From: Aliivibrio sifiae
Lineage (GTDB): Bacteria > Pseudomonadota > Gammaproteobacteria > Enterobacterales > Vibrionaceae
Assembly: GCF_002954715.1 (NCBI RefSeq)
Contig: NZ_MSCP01000001.1
Coordinates: 773,148 to 837,147 of the forward strand
DNA: 64,000 nucleotides
Direction: 5' to 3'
Below the pieces are notes generated by a model. That model was given only the letters and a program-made list of their open reading frames with translations, had not been told where the DNA came from and did no database searches. The position numbers and the translations under genes were made by a program. Shown one piece after another: positions 18,067 to 27,251 of the stretch. How positions within the stretch are numbered: position 1 is the stretch's first letter; each line of letters opens with the position of its first letter.

Positions 18067-19776
18067 ATGAGCGTAACCTTTTCAAACTTCTCTTTTCGAT
18101 ATGCGTCACAGGACAAACCGACGCTTAAAAATATCAATCTAAGGATAGAGCAAGGAGAAAAGATCTTAATCGTAGGCCCTAGCGGCAGCGGAAAATCGAC
18201 ATTAGGCCAGTGTTTAAATGGCCTTATTCCTCATACAGTAAAAGGTGATATAGAAGGCCAACTTTACATTAATGGTAAAGATATTTCAGACTGGAAAATT
18301 GAACAATACACTGAAAATGTAGGAACCGTTTTACAAGACACAGACAGCCAGTTTGTGGGATTAACGGTGGGTGAAGACATTGCTTTTGCGCTTGAAAACC
18401 AAATGGTATCAAAAGCCAAAATGTATCCCATTGTTCGTGACACGGCAAAACTAGTCGATTTAGGAAACCTATTAAATAAATCACCTTACGATCTTAGTGG
18501 TGGTCAAAAGCAGCGAGTTTCGTTAGGTGGCATCTTAGTTGATGATGTTGATTTACTTCTTTTTGATGAGCCGTTAGCGAGCTTAGATCCAAAAACAGGT
18601 AAAGCAACGATTGACATCATTGATAATCTGCATAAAAGCAGAGGAAAAACCATAGTAATCATAGAGCATCGTTTAGAAGATGTACTTTATCGCTCTGTTG
18701 ACCGCATTATTTTAATGGATAATGGTGAAATTATTGCGGACATGAGTCCTGATGAATTAATTCAATCCTCATTGCTCACAAAGCATGGGATCCGCGAGCC
18801 CTTATACGTTTCTCTATTAAAAAAATGTCAATTAGATCTCGCTTTGATTCCTAATATTAGTCACCTAGCATCTATTCCTGTTGGGTCACTAAAGCAAGCT
18901 GTATGTACTTGGTTCCGTGATATAAAAGGGAGCCCTTCTCTTCATGATAATAATGATGTTCTATTAAGTGTTGATAAACTTACTTATTCTTATGACGGTG
19001 AAGTTAATGCATTAGAAGAGATCTCGTTTAATGTAAAAAAAGGCGAGTTTGTTTCTATTCTTGGCAAGAATGGTTCTGGTAAATCGACGATTACTAAATT
19101 GGTTATGGGTGTATTACAGCCAGATCAAGGAGCGCTCTTCTTAAATGGTCAAGATCTGACTGAACTTTCTATTTATGAGCGTTCACAGAAAGTAGGTGTG
19201 GTTTTACAAAATCCAAACCATATGATTTCACATCATATGATTTATGACGAAGTCGCGTTTGGTTTAGTAAATAGTGGTCTATCTGATAGCGATATCGAAA
19301 AGAAAGTACTTAATGCGCTTGAATTATGTGGCTTAAGCCGTTTTCGCCATTGGCCAATTGATGCATTAAGTTACGGGCAAAAAAAACGAGTAACGATCGC
19401 TTCTATTCTTGTTCTTGAGCCTGAATTATTAATTCTTGATGAGCCAACAGCTGGCCAAGATTATAAAAATTATACTTCAATGCTTAGTTTTATTAATCAG
19501 TTAAATCAAAAGCTTGGTTTGACCGTCATTATTATCTCTCATGATATGCATTTAGTTTTAGAGCATACGACTCGTGCTATTGTTATTGCAGACAGTAAAT
19601 GTATTGCTGATCAAGATGTAACGGAAGTGTTTAGCCAGCCTGAATTACTTAATAAAGCAAATCTAACCGTAACTAGTTTGTATGAATTAGCTGAAAAGTT
19701 AGAAATAGAAAATATTACTGGTTTTATACAGCAATTTATTGCGACAGAGCATGAGAGTAAACAACATGTCCACTAA
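18067..19776 (+). CDS. ECF transporter ATPase with two ABC domains
   Basis: Cytosolic energising subunit in which the usual EcfA and EcfA' are fused. 569 residues with two complete ABC cassettes: Walker [10 protein letters not shown] (37-45) with signature LSGGQKQR, and Walker A GKNGSGKST (333-341) with signature LSYGQKKR. Walker B/DEP sequences are LLLFDEPLASLD and LLILDEPTAGQD. Both sites look catalytically intact. It lies directly behind the S component and overlaps the start of the T component, so it is one operon. Confidence 0.92.
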   Translation: MSVTFSNFSFRYASQDKPTLKNINLRIEQGEKILIVGPSGSGKSTLGQCLNGLIPHTVKGDIEGQLYINGKDISDWKIEQYTENVGTVLQDTDSQFVGLTVGEDIAFALENQMVSKAKMYPIVRDTAKLVDLGNLLNKSPYDLSGGQKQRVSLGGILVDDVDLLLFDEPLASLDPKTGKATIDIIDNLHKSRGKTIVIIEHRLEDVLYRSVDRIILMDNGEIIADMSPDELIQSSLLTKHGIREPLYVSLLKKCQLDLALIPNISHLASIPVGSLKQAVCTWFRDIKGSPSLHDNNDVLLSVDKLTYSYDGEVNALEEISFNVKKGEFVSILGKNGSGKSTITKLVMGVLQPDQGALFLNGQDLTELSIYERSQKVGVVLQNPNHMISHHMIYDEVAFGLVNSGLSDSDIEKKVLNALELCGLSRFRHWPIDALSYGQKKRVTIASILVLEPELLILDEPTAGQDYKNYTSMLSFINQLNQKLGLTVIIISHDMHLVLEHTTRAIVIADSKCIADQDVTEVFSQPELLNKANLTVTSLYELAEKLEIENITGFIQQFIATEHESKQHVH

Positions 19777-20608
19777 TAAGCAAAGTTTTGGTATTAACTA
19801 TGTGGATCTTGATACTTGGCTGCATCGTTTAAATGGCGTAACTAAGTTTCTGTTATTTATCACATGGATAACCGTAGTACTGACGACGTTTGATTTACGG
19901 ATTATTATTCCATTAATATTGGTTGGCTTATATTTATTAAAAGAAACAAAAGTTCCTTTCTCTGCTTATAAACCACTGTTGATTGGTACTGCAACAGTAT
20001 TAAGCATGAATGCGGTATTTATGTTTCTACTGGCCCCAAATCAAGGTAATGAGTTATTAGGATCAACAACTGTTTTAGTACCTATTTTGGGACATTATGT
20101 AGTTACTCAAGAAACATTATTCTACTTAATTACAGTAACGCTTAAATATTTTAGTATGTTTCCAATTGCGCTTGTGTTTGTGTTTACGACACACCCGACC
20201 GAATTTGCTGCAAGTTTGAATCGACTCGGTCTACCTTATAAAATTGCTTATGCAGTCAGTTTAACATTACGTTATTTACCTGAAGTAAAAAGTGACTTTA
20301 TAAATATAATGCATGCGCAACAAGCTCGTGGTGTCGATTTATCGAAAAATGTCCCTGTATTAACTCGTATTAGTAATATAGCGAAAATCTTAGGGCCATT
20401 AATTTTCTCAAGTTTAGATAGAGCAGATGAGATATCCAATGCCATGGTATTGCGTGGTTTTGGGAGAGGAAAAAGCCGAACTTGGTTTAGCGAGAAAGCA
20501 ATTACTAAAACAGACAAGGCAGTGATACTAGGTTTATTGATTATTGTAGTTTTAGCCATAACTAAGCGAGTTATGGAGACATCATTGTTTTGGTATCCAT
20601 TTAACTAA
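19766..20608 (+). CDS. ECF transporter transmembrane (T) component
   Basis: Membrane scaffold connecting the S component and the ATPases. 281 residues: a hydrophobic N-terminal half, then the coupling region with the family motif ARG (QQARGVD, about residue 183), and a second conserved LRGFGRG segment. Three in-frame starts exist (TTG 19739, ATG 19751, ATG 19766). I chose 19766 because it is preceded by GAGAG at plausible spacing; 19751 is possible. Overlap with the ATPase gene implies translational coupling. A bidirectional terminator follows. Confidence 0.87.
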   Translation: MSTNKQSFGINYVDLDTWLHRLNGVTKFLLFITWITVVLTTFDLRIIIPLILVGLYLLKETKVPFSAYKPLLIGTATVLSMNAVFMFLLAPNQGNELLGSTTVLVPILGHYVVTQETLFYLITVTLKYFSMFPIALVFVFTTHPTEFAASLNRLGLPYKIAYAVSLTLRYLPEVKSDFINIMHAQQARGVDLSKNVPVLTRISNIAKILGPLIFSSLDRADEISNAMVLRGFGRGKSRTWFSEKAITKTDKAVILGLLIIVVLAITKRVMETSLFWYPFN

Positions 20609-20633
20609 TATCATTAATAAGATAAGAATATAT

Positions 20634-20663
20634 TAAAAAGTAGGCAGCTTAGCCTACTTTTTA
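20634..20663. terminator. Bidirectional terminator (ECF operon / 117-residue gene)
   Basis: Stem AAAAAGTAGGC / GCCTACTTTTT with a 6-nt loop, touching the stop codon of the convergent gene. Confidence 0.88.
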
Positions 20664-21014
20664 TCTTTCTGTTTGGCTGAAATGCTCAATGACATCTGAG
20701 CTGATGTTTTCATGACTAAAAATAAGCATTGATGTTAGTTTTTCGACGATTGCTTCTGGCTCTAATTCACTGAAAATAACATTATTTATAAGTGTTTTAA
20801 TCAGTAATTCTTCATGTTCTAAGAAACCTCGAGCGTCAATCTCTACTGGTATATCACTAGGCATACGATCAAATTGTAAAAATGCCATATTATGATTAAC
20901 ACTAGAAGTTAATAGCTGTTCAGGAAACCATTCTTCACCAGTAACAACTTCTAACTCATTACCGTGGGTCGCTTGAATATCTTGTAAGCTTTTAATTAAT
21001 TCAGATATTTTCAC
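20661..21014 (-). CDS. Small acidic cytosolic protein, unknown function
   Basis: Unrecognised. About 117 residues, no signal peptide or membrane segment. The N-terminal part (KISELIKSLQDIQATHGNELEVVTG) resembles the start of many small phage- or housekeeping-type proteins that handle 'level of detail' loops, but no named domain is certain. GTG 21014 was chosen because GAGA lies 7 nt upstream; a TTG at 21026 has no Shine-Dalgarno. Monocistronic. Confidence 0.6.
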   Translation of the reverse strand: MKISELIKSLQDIQATHGNELEVVTGEEWFPEQLLTSSVNHNMAFLQFDRMPSDIPVEIDARGFLEHEELLIKTLINNVIFSELEPEAIVEKLTSMLIFSHENISSDVIEHFSQTER

Positions 21015-21151
21015 ATTTATTCTCAAGATGTGGAGTACTATTTATGTATATCGACACTATACTTAAAATTTAAAGTTGATTGAATTTATATTTAGTTCAA
21101 TTGCTTAGAGCGTTTATTTTTCCACCATTTATTTAATCCAGAGTAACTCTT

Positions 21152-22507
21152 TTGTATAAATACATTTTTAATTTGAAACACTTATTTTTTCTAACTGCTT
21201 CATTTTTTGTTGCTAACTTGGTTAATGCTGAGGAAACAGGTAATGATGAAGAAAAACAGAATATAATTAATACTTCTGCAGAGAAAGAAAAACAATGGGG
21301 TATTGCTGGTGTTGTTCGTACCGCAAGTATTCCTTATGCAACAGATACAGAAACAGTATCTACCTTCATTCCTATGATGTTTTTTGAAAATGATTATGTG
21401 TTTATCAATGGTATGGAAGGCGGTATTTTTTTATACCAAGAAAGTGATTGGCAATTTAGTGCATTAATGAGACTTCGTTATTTTGATTTACCTAAAGAGG
21501 CTCAAAATCAAGCGGGTGGTGATGTTGTCGACACAGGTTTTCAAGCTCGCTATCATATTAACGAAGAGTGGTTTTTTGATTCAGAGTTAATGGTTGATCC
21601 TGAGTTTCGTGCTTATATGAATTTTAGATTAGGCGCTGAAATTGAGTCTGGTGATTGGTGGTTTAATCCAAGTATTGAAACTCGATGGAAAGAAGCTGAG
21701 TTTAATAATTATTATTATGGTTTAAATGACGATACTAATGACAGATTAAGTGCTGGAGTTGATGTAAAAGCAGGTTTTATGTCTCGTTACCATGTGACGT
21801 CTAATCTATATCTTTTGGGAGGGAGTTACGTCTCTCGTTTAGATGATAGCGCCTATAGCAGTGAATATATCGATAATCGTTGGGAATTTGAATATTTCTT
21901 AGGGGTGGGATTTTTTACAGATAGCAGCACTTCTTCTCGCAAAGATATTAAAAATAAGCCGTATTTACGAATAGCGCATGGTTGGGCTACTCCTTCAAAT
22001 ATTGGTGATATCATTAATTTAGATTCAGAAAAAGATCCTTATAATAATCAAATGACCTCGGTGTTTTATGGATTACCTTTAACCGATGAGTTGTTTTCCT
22101 TACCGATAGATCTTTATTTGACACCTGGTTATGTACAGCATTGGAAATCAGACGTACAAGATTTAAGCTCTGAATTTGTTGTCGCAATTAAAGCCTATGC
22201 AACCATACCATGGCCAACAAAATGGCGATTTGGTGTTGCGGAAGGTTTATCTTATATTAACAATGTGTCGTATATAGAACAGTCAGAGATGGACAGAAAA
22301 GGTTATAAGGAAAGTAAGCTATTAAACTATCTTGATTTTTCTTTTGATGTCAATTTAGGTGATTTATTTAACCACCGAGATCTTGATGGAGTTTGGGTTG
22401 GTTATAGTATTCACCACCGTTCCGCTATTTTTGAAAATTCATCTCAATACGGAAGAATTAAAGGCGGCAGCAATTACAATAGTATCTATGTTCAATTTGA
22501 TATTTAA
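21152..22507 (+). CDS. Outer-membrane beta-barrel protein, MipA/OmpV-like
   Basis: 451-residue exported protein: signal peptide ending VNA at residue 26, a short acidic linker, then many amphipathic beta-strands with aromatic girdles and a C-terminal phenylalanine-containing strand (YNSIYVQFDI) typical of outer-membrane barrels. The final segment (YSIHHRSAIFENSSQYGRIKGGSNY) is one I associate with MipA/OmpV-family proteins. It is longer than classical MipA (about 250 residues), so the family link is moderate. The start is TTG at 21152 with a weak upstream GAG; no ATG alternative keeps the signal peptide. Confidence 0.65.
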   Translation: MYKYIFNLKHLFFLTASFFVANLVNAEETGNDEEKQNIINTSAEKEKQWGIAGVVRTASIPYATDTETVSTFIPMMFFENDYVFINGMEGGIFLYQESDWQFSALMRLRYFDLPKEAQNQAGGDVVDTGFQARYHINEEWFFDSELMVDPEFRAYMNFRLGAEIESGDWWFNPSIETRWKEAEFNNYYYGLNDDTNDRLSAGVDVKAGFMSRYHVTSNLYLLGGSYVSRLDDSAYSSEYIDNRWEFEYFLGVGFFTDSSTSSRKDIKNKPYLRIAHGWATPSNIGDIINLDSEKDPYNNQMTSVFYGLPLTDELFSLPIDLYLTPGYVQHWKSDVQDLSSEFVVAIKAYATIPWPTKWRFGVAEGLSYINNVSYIEQSEMDRKGYKESKLLNYLDFSFDVNLGDLFNHRDLDGVWVGYSIHHRSAIFENSSQYGRIKGGSNYNSIYVQFDI

Positions 22508-22523
22508 GTTTTTCCGCTGAATA

Positions 22524-22564
22524 AAAAAAGGAGCTGTATTTTTTAATACAGCGCCTTTTTTATA
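22524..22564 (+). terminator. Intrinsic terminator after the MipA-like gene
   Basis: Stem AAAGGxGCTGTATT / AATACAGCxCCTTT with a T-run. The remaining bases to 22858 are AT-rich intergenic DNA with no gene I can support. Confidence 0.85.
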
Positions 22565-22858
22565 TTGATGAATTACAGTGAGGTTGAATTGTAATATGAG
22601 GTGTTAATAAATATTTACTGTCAAAAATAAAACGAAGTGACAAAGATTCGTCATTATAATCAATGATTTATATTTAGGTGATTATGTTATTAGTTATGAG
22701 TCACAGGTTGTTGATTTCTTGAAGTATGTCATAAAACAGACGGAATGTTTATGGTTTAAGCTGCTCTGTAAGGATATTACTTTGCGATGAAAATTAAGTG
22801 CGCTATTATTTTTTGGAATGAAGATCATATAAAACTAACACTTGTATAAAGGACTGCT

Positions 22859-24190
22859 ATGCGAGTATTTCAAAAAATTACGATAGTCATGTTAATGTTT
22901 TCTATTAGTATACTGACTTGGTATCACTTTCGTGGGGATACTAAAACCATCACTATTAATCCGGATATTCATCAGTATTACGCGGCGGATGATAAAAAGG
23001 TTGGAGGGATAAGTGAGTCAGTGCTTGTTGATAAAAATGGTCGACCTAGCGTAGTTTGTAAGCTTAAAAAGGGAAATTACCCTTGGCCATATTGTGAAAC
23101 TGCCGTTCATCTTTCAAATAGTATTTTTGAAGGGATTGATTTATCGGGTTATTCGAAATTAGTGTTAGATATTGATTATAAAAGCACTGACCCTAATGGG
23201 CGTTTGCGTGTTTATTTACGCAATAGTAATCCTGCTTATACAAAACGAAACGATGCAGCGTCATTAAAATTTAATGGTATTGAATATGAACCAGGTTTTA
23301 ATGCGGGTCCAAAAGAAATTGACCTTTCTGATTTTCAAGTTTTAACATGGTGGATTGCTGATTATAAAGTCGCAGTAGAGCATGCCGCCCCCGAGTTTTC
23401 TAACGTATCAATTATTGAAATAGCGACCTCTTCAGGAGTGAATGAGGGGGATTTTGAGATGACGATAAATAGTATTGAATTGCATGGTGCCTGGATAAAA
23501 GAAACGACATTATTGAAAAGTATTTTATATGCATGGTTAGTAATGATCATGAGTTATGTTTTGTATGAACAAAGAAGGTTGGGTAAAAAACTTAAGGCAA
23601 GTACTTATCGTGAAGGGCGATTAAGAAAGCTGAATGATAATTTAAAAGAGAAAAATGTAGAGTTTGCCGAGCTTGCTCACCGTGATTCATTAACAGGGGC
23701 TCGTAATCGAAATGCAGTAAGAGATTGGTTAGAGCGAATGGCTCAACAAGTTCGTTGGGGCAAGCAAACTTTTTCTGTGATTTATATTGATATCGATTAT
23801 TTTAAAAAAATTAATGACAACCTTGGTCATCAGACTGGAGATGATATCTTAAGAGAGTTTGTTCTTGTGGTTACAGGAGCGATTCAGCGAACGGACTTTT
23901 TAGTCCGATGGGGAGGAGAGGAGTTTGTCGTTTTTTGTCCAAAGCATAATGCAGAAGAGGCAACAGAAAAAGCAGAGCATATTCGGCGAACGGTAGAGCA
24001 TCACTTATGGTGCCATAACGAACCACTGACTTGTAGTTTAGGCGTTACAGAAATGAAAGATGAGCGCATAACTGAAGTCATAGCTCGAGCTGATGATGCA
24101 TTATATAAAGCAAAGAATGCAGGGCGAAATAAAGTGATCACGAGTGTTAATGTGACGGATGTTGATGCAAACTCGCGTTTTATAAATTAG
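22859..24190 (+). CDS. Membrane-bound diguanylate cyclase with periplasmic sensor domain
   Basis: Makes c-di-GMP from two GTP. 443 residues: N-terminal membrane segment (about 7-24), a periplasmic beta-rich domain (about 30-215) resembling a carbohydrate-binding jelly roll, a second membrane helix (about 220-238), a short linker helix and a C-terminal GGDEF domain (from about 275). The active-site motif is GGEEF (352-356), functional in this family. The product-inhibition site RxxD is missing: the equivalent position reads QRTD (343-346), so feedback inhibition by that route is unlikely. AAGGA lies 6 nt before ATG 22859. Monocistronic. Confidence 0.9.
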   Translation: MRVFQKITIVMLMFSISILTWYHFRGDTKTITINPDIHQYYAADDKKVGGISESVLVDKNGRPSVVCKLKKGNYPWPYCETAVHLSNSIFEGIDLSGYSKLVLDIDYKSTDPNGRLRVYLRNSNPAYTKRNDAASLKFNGIEYEPGFNAGPKEIDLSDFQVLTWWIADYKVAVEHAAPEFSNVSIIEIATSSGVNEGDFEMTINSIELHGAWIKETTLLKSILYAWLVMIMSYVLYEQRRLGKKLKASTYREGRLRKLNDNLKEKNVEFAELAHRDSLTGARNRNAVRDWLERMAQQVRWGKQTFSVIYIDIDYFKKINDNLGHQTGDDILREFVLVVTGAIQRTDFLVRWGGEEFVVFCPKHNAEEATEKAEHIRRTVEHHLWCHNEPLTCSLGVTEMKDERITEVIARADDALYKAKNAGRNKVITSVNVTDVDANSRFIN

Positions 24191-24219
24191 TCGATAGTTA
24201 TTTCTATCAAATTGTAATG

Positions 24220-24252
24220 AAGCCTTATTGTAAATAATACGATAAGGCTTTA
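24220..24252. terminator. Bidirectional terminator (diguanylate cyclase / sanA)
   Basis: Stem AAGCCTTAT / ATAAGGCTT between convergent genes. Confidence 0.75.
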
Positions 24253-24255
24253 TTT

Positions 24256-24936
24256 TTATTCGATAGGAAGAGAACGATGATCTATCGGTTCTTTAGGACC
24301 TAAAAATTTAGCTTGAACATTGAAGATATAGAGATCAAGCATTGCTTTGGTTCTTGCAAGAACCTCTCTGAATCGAATTTTTCTGTTTGCCCATCCAGTG
24401 GGTGATGGAACCACTAAACAAACAGTATCCATATCGAAATGATTGGAGATAAAGACAGCACGTTCACAATGAAATTTTTGAGTCACAATCGTCAAACTAT
24501 TAGCATCAAAAATTTCTTTTGCGCGTTGTACTGAATCTAATGTTCTAAATCCTGCATAATCCAATGTAATACTTTCTTCTGGGATGCCCGCCTTTAATAA
24601 ATCTCTTTTCATCGTCCATGGCTCATTGTATGAGCGATGAGCATTGTCTCCACTTAATAAAAAGTGAGTCACTTTATTTTGCTTATAAAGCTCAATGGCA
24701 GCATCTATACGATATTGATAGTAAGGATTTAATGTACGGCGAATATATTTACTGGTGCCTAGAACTAACGCCGTTTCTTGAGCAGGAAGCGCTTCAATGT
24801 CCTGATACAACTGTGTCTGTGTTGAAAAAGACATATAAAAATCGGCAGCTAAAACCGAGGCGACAAGAGTAATACCTACGATCGCCGTGATTTTTAACCA
24901 CTTCTTAATAATATCAAACACTGAGATTGTCATCAT
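24256..24936 (-). CDS. sanA: SanA-type envelope protein (DUF218/ElyC family)
   Basis: 226-residue inner-membrane-anchored protein: one N-terminal helix (about 14-32), then a DUF218 domain. Family segments are ALVLGTSKY, NPYYQYRIDAAIELY, HFLLSGDNAH, DYAGFRTLDSVQRAKEIF, TIVTQKFHCERAVFI and a C-terminal RARTKAMLDLYI-like stretch. In E. coli, SanA affects envelope permeability (vancomycin exclusion at high temperature); biochemical activity is unknown. It lies 23 nt downstream of the DUF3392 gene, so the two may be co-transcribed. Confidence 0.88.
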   Translation of the reverse strand: MMTISVFDIIKKWLKITAIVGITLVASVLAADFYMSFSTQTQLYQDIEALPAQETALVLGTSKYIRRTLNPYYQYRIDAAIELYKQNKVTHFLLSGDNAHRSYNEPWTMKRDLLKAGIPEESITLDYAGFRTLDSVQRAKEIFDANSLTIVTQKFHCERAVFISNHFDMDTVCLVVPSPTGWANRKIRFREVLARTKAMLDLYIFNVQAKFLGPKEPIDHRSLPIE

Positions 24937-24959
24937 GTCTCAACTTAAATTACCTATAC

Positions 24960-25292
24960 CTATACTTGTCGATTTTTCTGTGCCCATGCACCAATTATAA
25001 TAAAGGTCGAAAATACAATAGCAAGCATAAAGGCTGGCTGAATAGAGCGCAAAGCAGAACTGAGAATAGGTGATGCTTTTACAATTAACAATCCATAACC
25101 AAAGGCATTAATACCAATGAAAGCCCCAGTGCGGATTAGGAAATGTTTACCTGATAAAAAGGCTCTAACTGCACGGTTAATATCACCACCAAGCATAACA
25201 AGTGCACAAGCAATCATAGCAATTGATATATCAGATAAATAAGGAGTTAAGTAGCTCCCCATCGAATTAAAAAAAGAAACAATGTGATTCAT
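24960..25292 (-). CDS. DUF3392-family small membrane protein
   Basis: 110 residues with about three membrane helices. The layout (short N-terminus, helix around residues 25-38, DDxN-like GGDINRAVRAFLSGKHFLIRT, two further helices) matches what I recall of DUF3392 proteins of vibrios. Function unknown. Probably in one transcript with sanA, suggesting an envelope role. Confidence 0.7.
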   Translation of the reverse strand: MNHIVSFFNSMGSYLTPYLSDISIAMIACALVMLGGDINRAVRAFLSGKHFLIRTGAFIGINAFGYGLLIVKASPILSSALRSIQPAFMLAIVFSTFIIIGAWAQKNRQV

Positions 25293-25357
25293 GTAAGCGG
25301 TCTTTTTATAAAATAATTATTGCTGACTATTCTATCTCTTATAGAACAAATAGTTAA

Positions 25358-25388
25358 AAAAAAACCAGAGAAAATGTCTCTGGTTTTG
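25358..25388 (-). terminator. Intrinsic terminator of maeA
   Basis: Stem AAAACCAGAGA / TCTCTGGTTTT with a 5-nt loop, followed on the minus strand by nine T. Confidence 0.92.
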
Positions 25389-25408
25389 ATTTTGGTGGAA
25401 ACTTTTAA

Positions 25409-27097
25409 TTAAAAAGCAGTACGTTTGTAGCGACGGTACACTGGTTTCCAGAAATATTGTTCAATTTTTTGGTGTAATGCTTCATCAGTGATTTCTAAAG
25501 CATAGCCTTGTTCAATCGCCTTTTTAGCAACCGCAAAAGCAATTTTCTTAGATACGGTATGAATTTCTTCTAGTGGTGGAAGAAGCGCACCTGAACCGTT
25601 AATCGCAAGTGGAGAGCACTCAGATAATGCACGGCTTGATTCTTGTAGCATTGCATCAGAAACACGAGTCGCTTTAATTGCCAATACACCTAAACCAATG
25701 CCTGGGAAGATGAAGCTGTTATTACATTGTGCAATTGGGTAGGTTTGGCCATTGTGTGTTACTGGATCAAATGGGCTACCTGTTGCCACTAATGCTTGGC
25801 CATCAGTCCAACGGATAATGTCATTTGGTGTTGCTTCTACACGACTTGTTGGATTTGATAATGGGAATACAATTGGACGTTCACAATGCTTGTGCATCTC
25901 TTGGATTACTTCTTTACTGAACAATCCAGGAGCACCAGATACACCAATCAATACCGTTGGCTTCGCATTACGCATTACATCAACAAGAGAGTAGTTTGGT
26001 TCTTCAGAAACCCATTCTTTTGTATTTTCAGCTTTTTGTACTAGACGTTGCTGGAAATCGAGTAAATTAGGCATACCTTCTTGCAGTAAGCCCCAACGGT
26101 CAACCATGTATACTTGAGAGCGAGCTTGAGCATCAGAGATACCTTCCGATACCATCTGAGCAATGATTGCTTCTGCAATACCGCACCCAGCAGAACCGGC
26201 ACCAAGGAAAGTCACACGTTGTTGAGCTAGTGAACTGCCCGCCGCTTTACAGGCAGCAAGTAGAGAGCCAACAGTAACGGCAGCAGTACCTTGAATATCA
26301 TCATTAAAGCAACAGATGCGGTTTTTATAACGCTCAAGTAAAGGCATTGCATTTTTTTGTGCAAAATCTTCAAATTGAACGAGAGCTTGAGGCCAGCGAC
26401 GTTGTACCGCTTGAATGAAATCTTCAACGAAATCTTTATATTCGTCACCAGTAATACGAGGGTGACGCCAGCCCATGTACATAGGGTCTGCAAGGCGTTG
26501 TGGGTTATTAGTGCCTACATCAAGAACGATTGGTAAAGTATGAGCAGGACTAATGCCGCCACACGCAGTATAAAGTGCTAATTTACCAATTGGGATACCC
26601 ATGCCGCCGATCCCCTGATCACCAAGACCAAGAATACGTTCGCCATCGGTAACAACGATAACTTTTACATTTTGGTTTGCGGCGTTATTTAGTAGGTCAT
26701 CAATGCGGTTTTTATTTTCATATGAGATGAATAAACCACGGCCACGACGATAAATGTTTGAGAAGTTTTCACACGCTGCGCCAACGGTTGGTGTGTAAAT
26801 AATTGGCATCATTTCGCTGATATGATTTTGTACTAAGCGATAAAACAAGGTCTCATTCGTGTCTTGAATATTGCGAAGGTAAATATGCTTATCCATATCA
26901 TTTTCAAAACTTTGATATTGCTTATAAGCACGACCAGTTTGTTCTTCAATACTTTCGATTGCTTCAGGAAGTAAGCCTTCTAAGTTAAAATATTTACGCT
27001 CAGTCGTGCTGAATGCGCTGCCTTTATTTAGCAGAGGAGTACTTAGAAGTGCTGGGCCAGCATAAGGGATATATAGGGGACGTTTGTTGTTATTCAT
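25409..27097 (-). CDS. maeA: NAD-dependent malic enzyme
   Basis: Oxidatively decarboxylates malate to pyruvate and CO2 with NAD+. 562 residues, close to E. coli MaeA/SfcA (565). Malic-enzyme signatures are all present: [20 protein letters not shown] (substrate loop with catalytic Tyr), [18 protein letters not shown] (catalytic Lys), [17 protein letters not shown] with [11 protein letters not shown] (metal ligands), and the Rossmann motif GAGSAGCG. Cytosolic, monocistronic with a strong terminator. Links the C4 pool to pyruvate. Confidence 0.96.
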   Translation of the reverse strand: MNNNKRPLYIPYAGPALLSTPLLNKGSAFSTTERKYFNLEGLLPEAIESIEEQTGRAYKQYQSFENDMDKHIYLRNIQDTNETLFYRLVQNHISEMMPIIYTPTVGAACENFSNIYRRGRGLFISYENKNRIDDLLNNAANQNVKVIVVTDGERILGLGDQGIGGMGIPIGKLALYTACGGISPAHTLPIVLDVGTNNPQRLADPMYMGWRHPRITGDEYKDFVEDFIQAVQRRWPQALVQFEDFAQKNAMPLLERYKNRICCFNDDIQGTAAVTVGSLLAACKAAGSSLAQQRVTFLGAGSAGCGIAEAIIAQMVSEGISDAQARSQVYMVDRWGLLQEGMPNLLDFQQRLVQKAENTKEWVSEEPNYSLVDVMRNAKPTVLIGVSGAPGLFSKEVIQEMHKHCERPIVFPLSNPTSRVEATPNDIIRWTDGQALVATGSPFDPVTHNGQTYPIAQCNNSFIFPGIGLGVLAIKATRVSDAMLQESSRALSECSPLAINGSGALLPPLEEIHTVSKKIAFAVAKKAIEQGYALEITDEALHQKIEQYFWKPVYRRYKRTAF

Positions 27098-27251
27098 TGT
27101 TATGCTTCTTCAAATCAAGAATGAACCACAGATCCTATGCCTACTTAACGCAAATATCAAAGTGTGAATGAAAATAAAGTGCGAATACAGTCATGTTTTT
27201 ATCAATCAAATCCGCTAGAGTAGTGAAATATTCTATTATTCTTCGGTTTAT

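Noticed and set aside
22787-22849. 20-codon open frame just upstream of the diguanylate cyclase (leader peptide?)
   Set aside because: The nearest AAGGA is 12 nt away, too far for a good ribosome site, and no attenuator hairpin follows.
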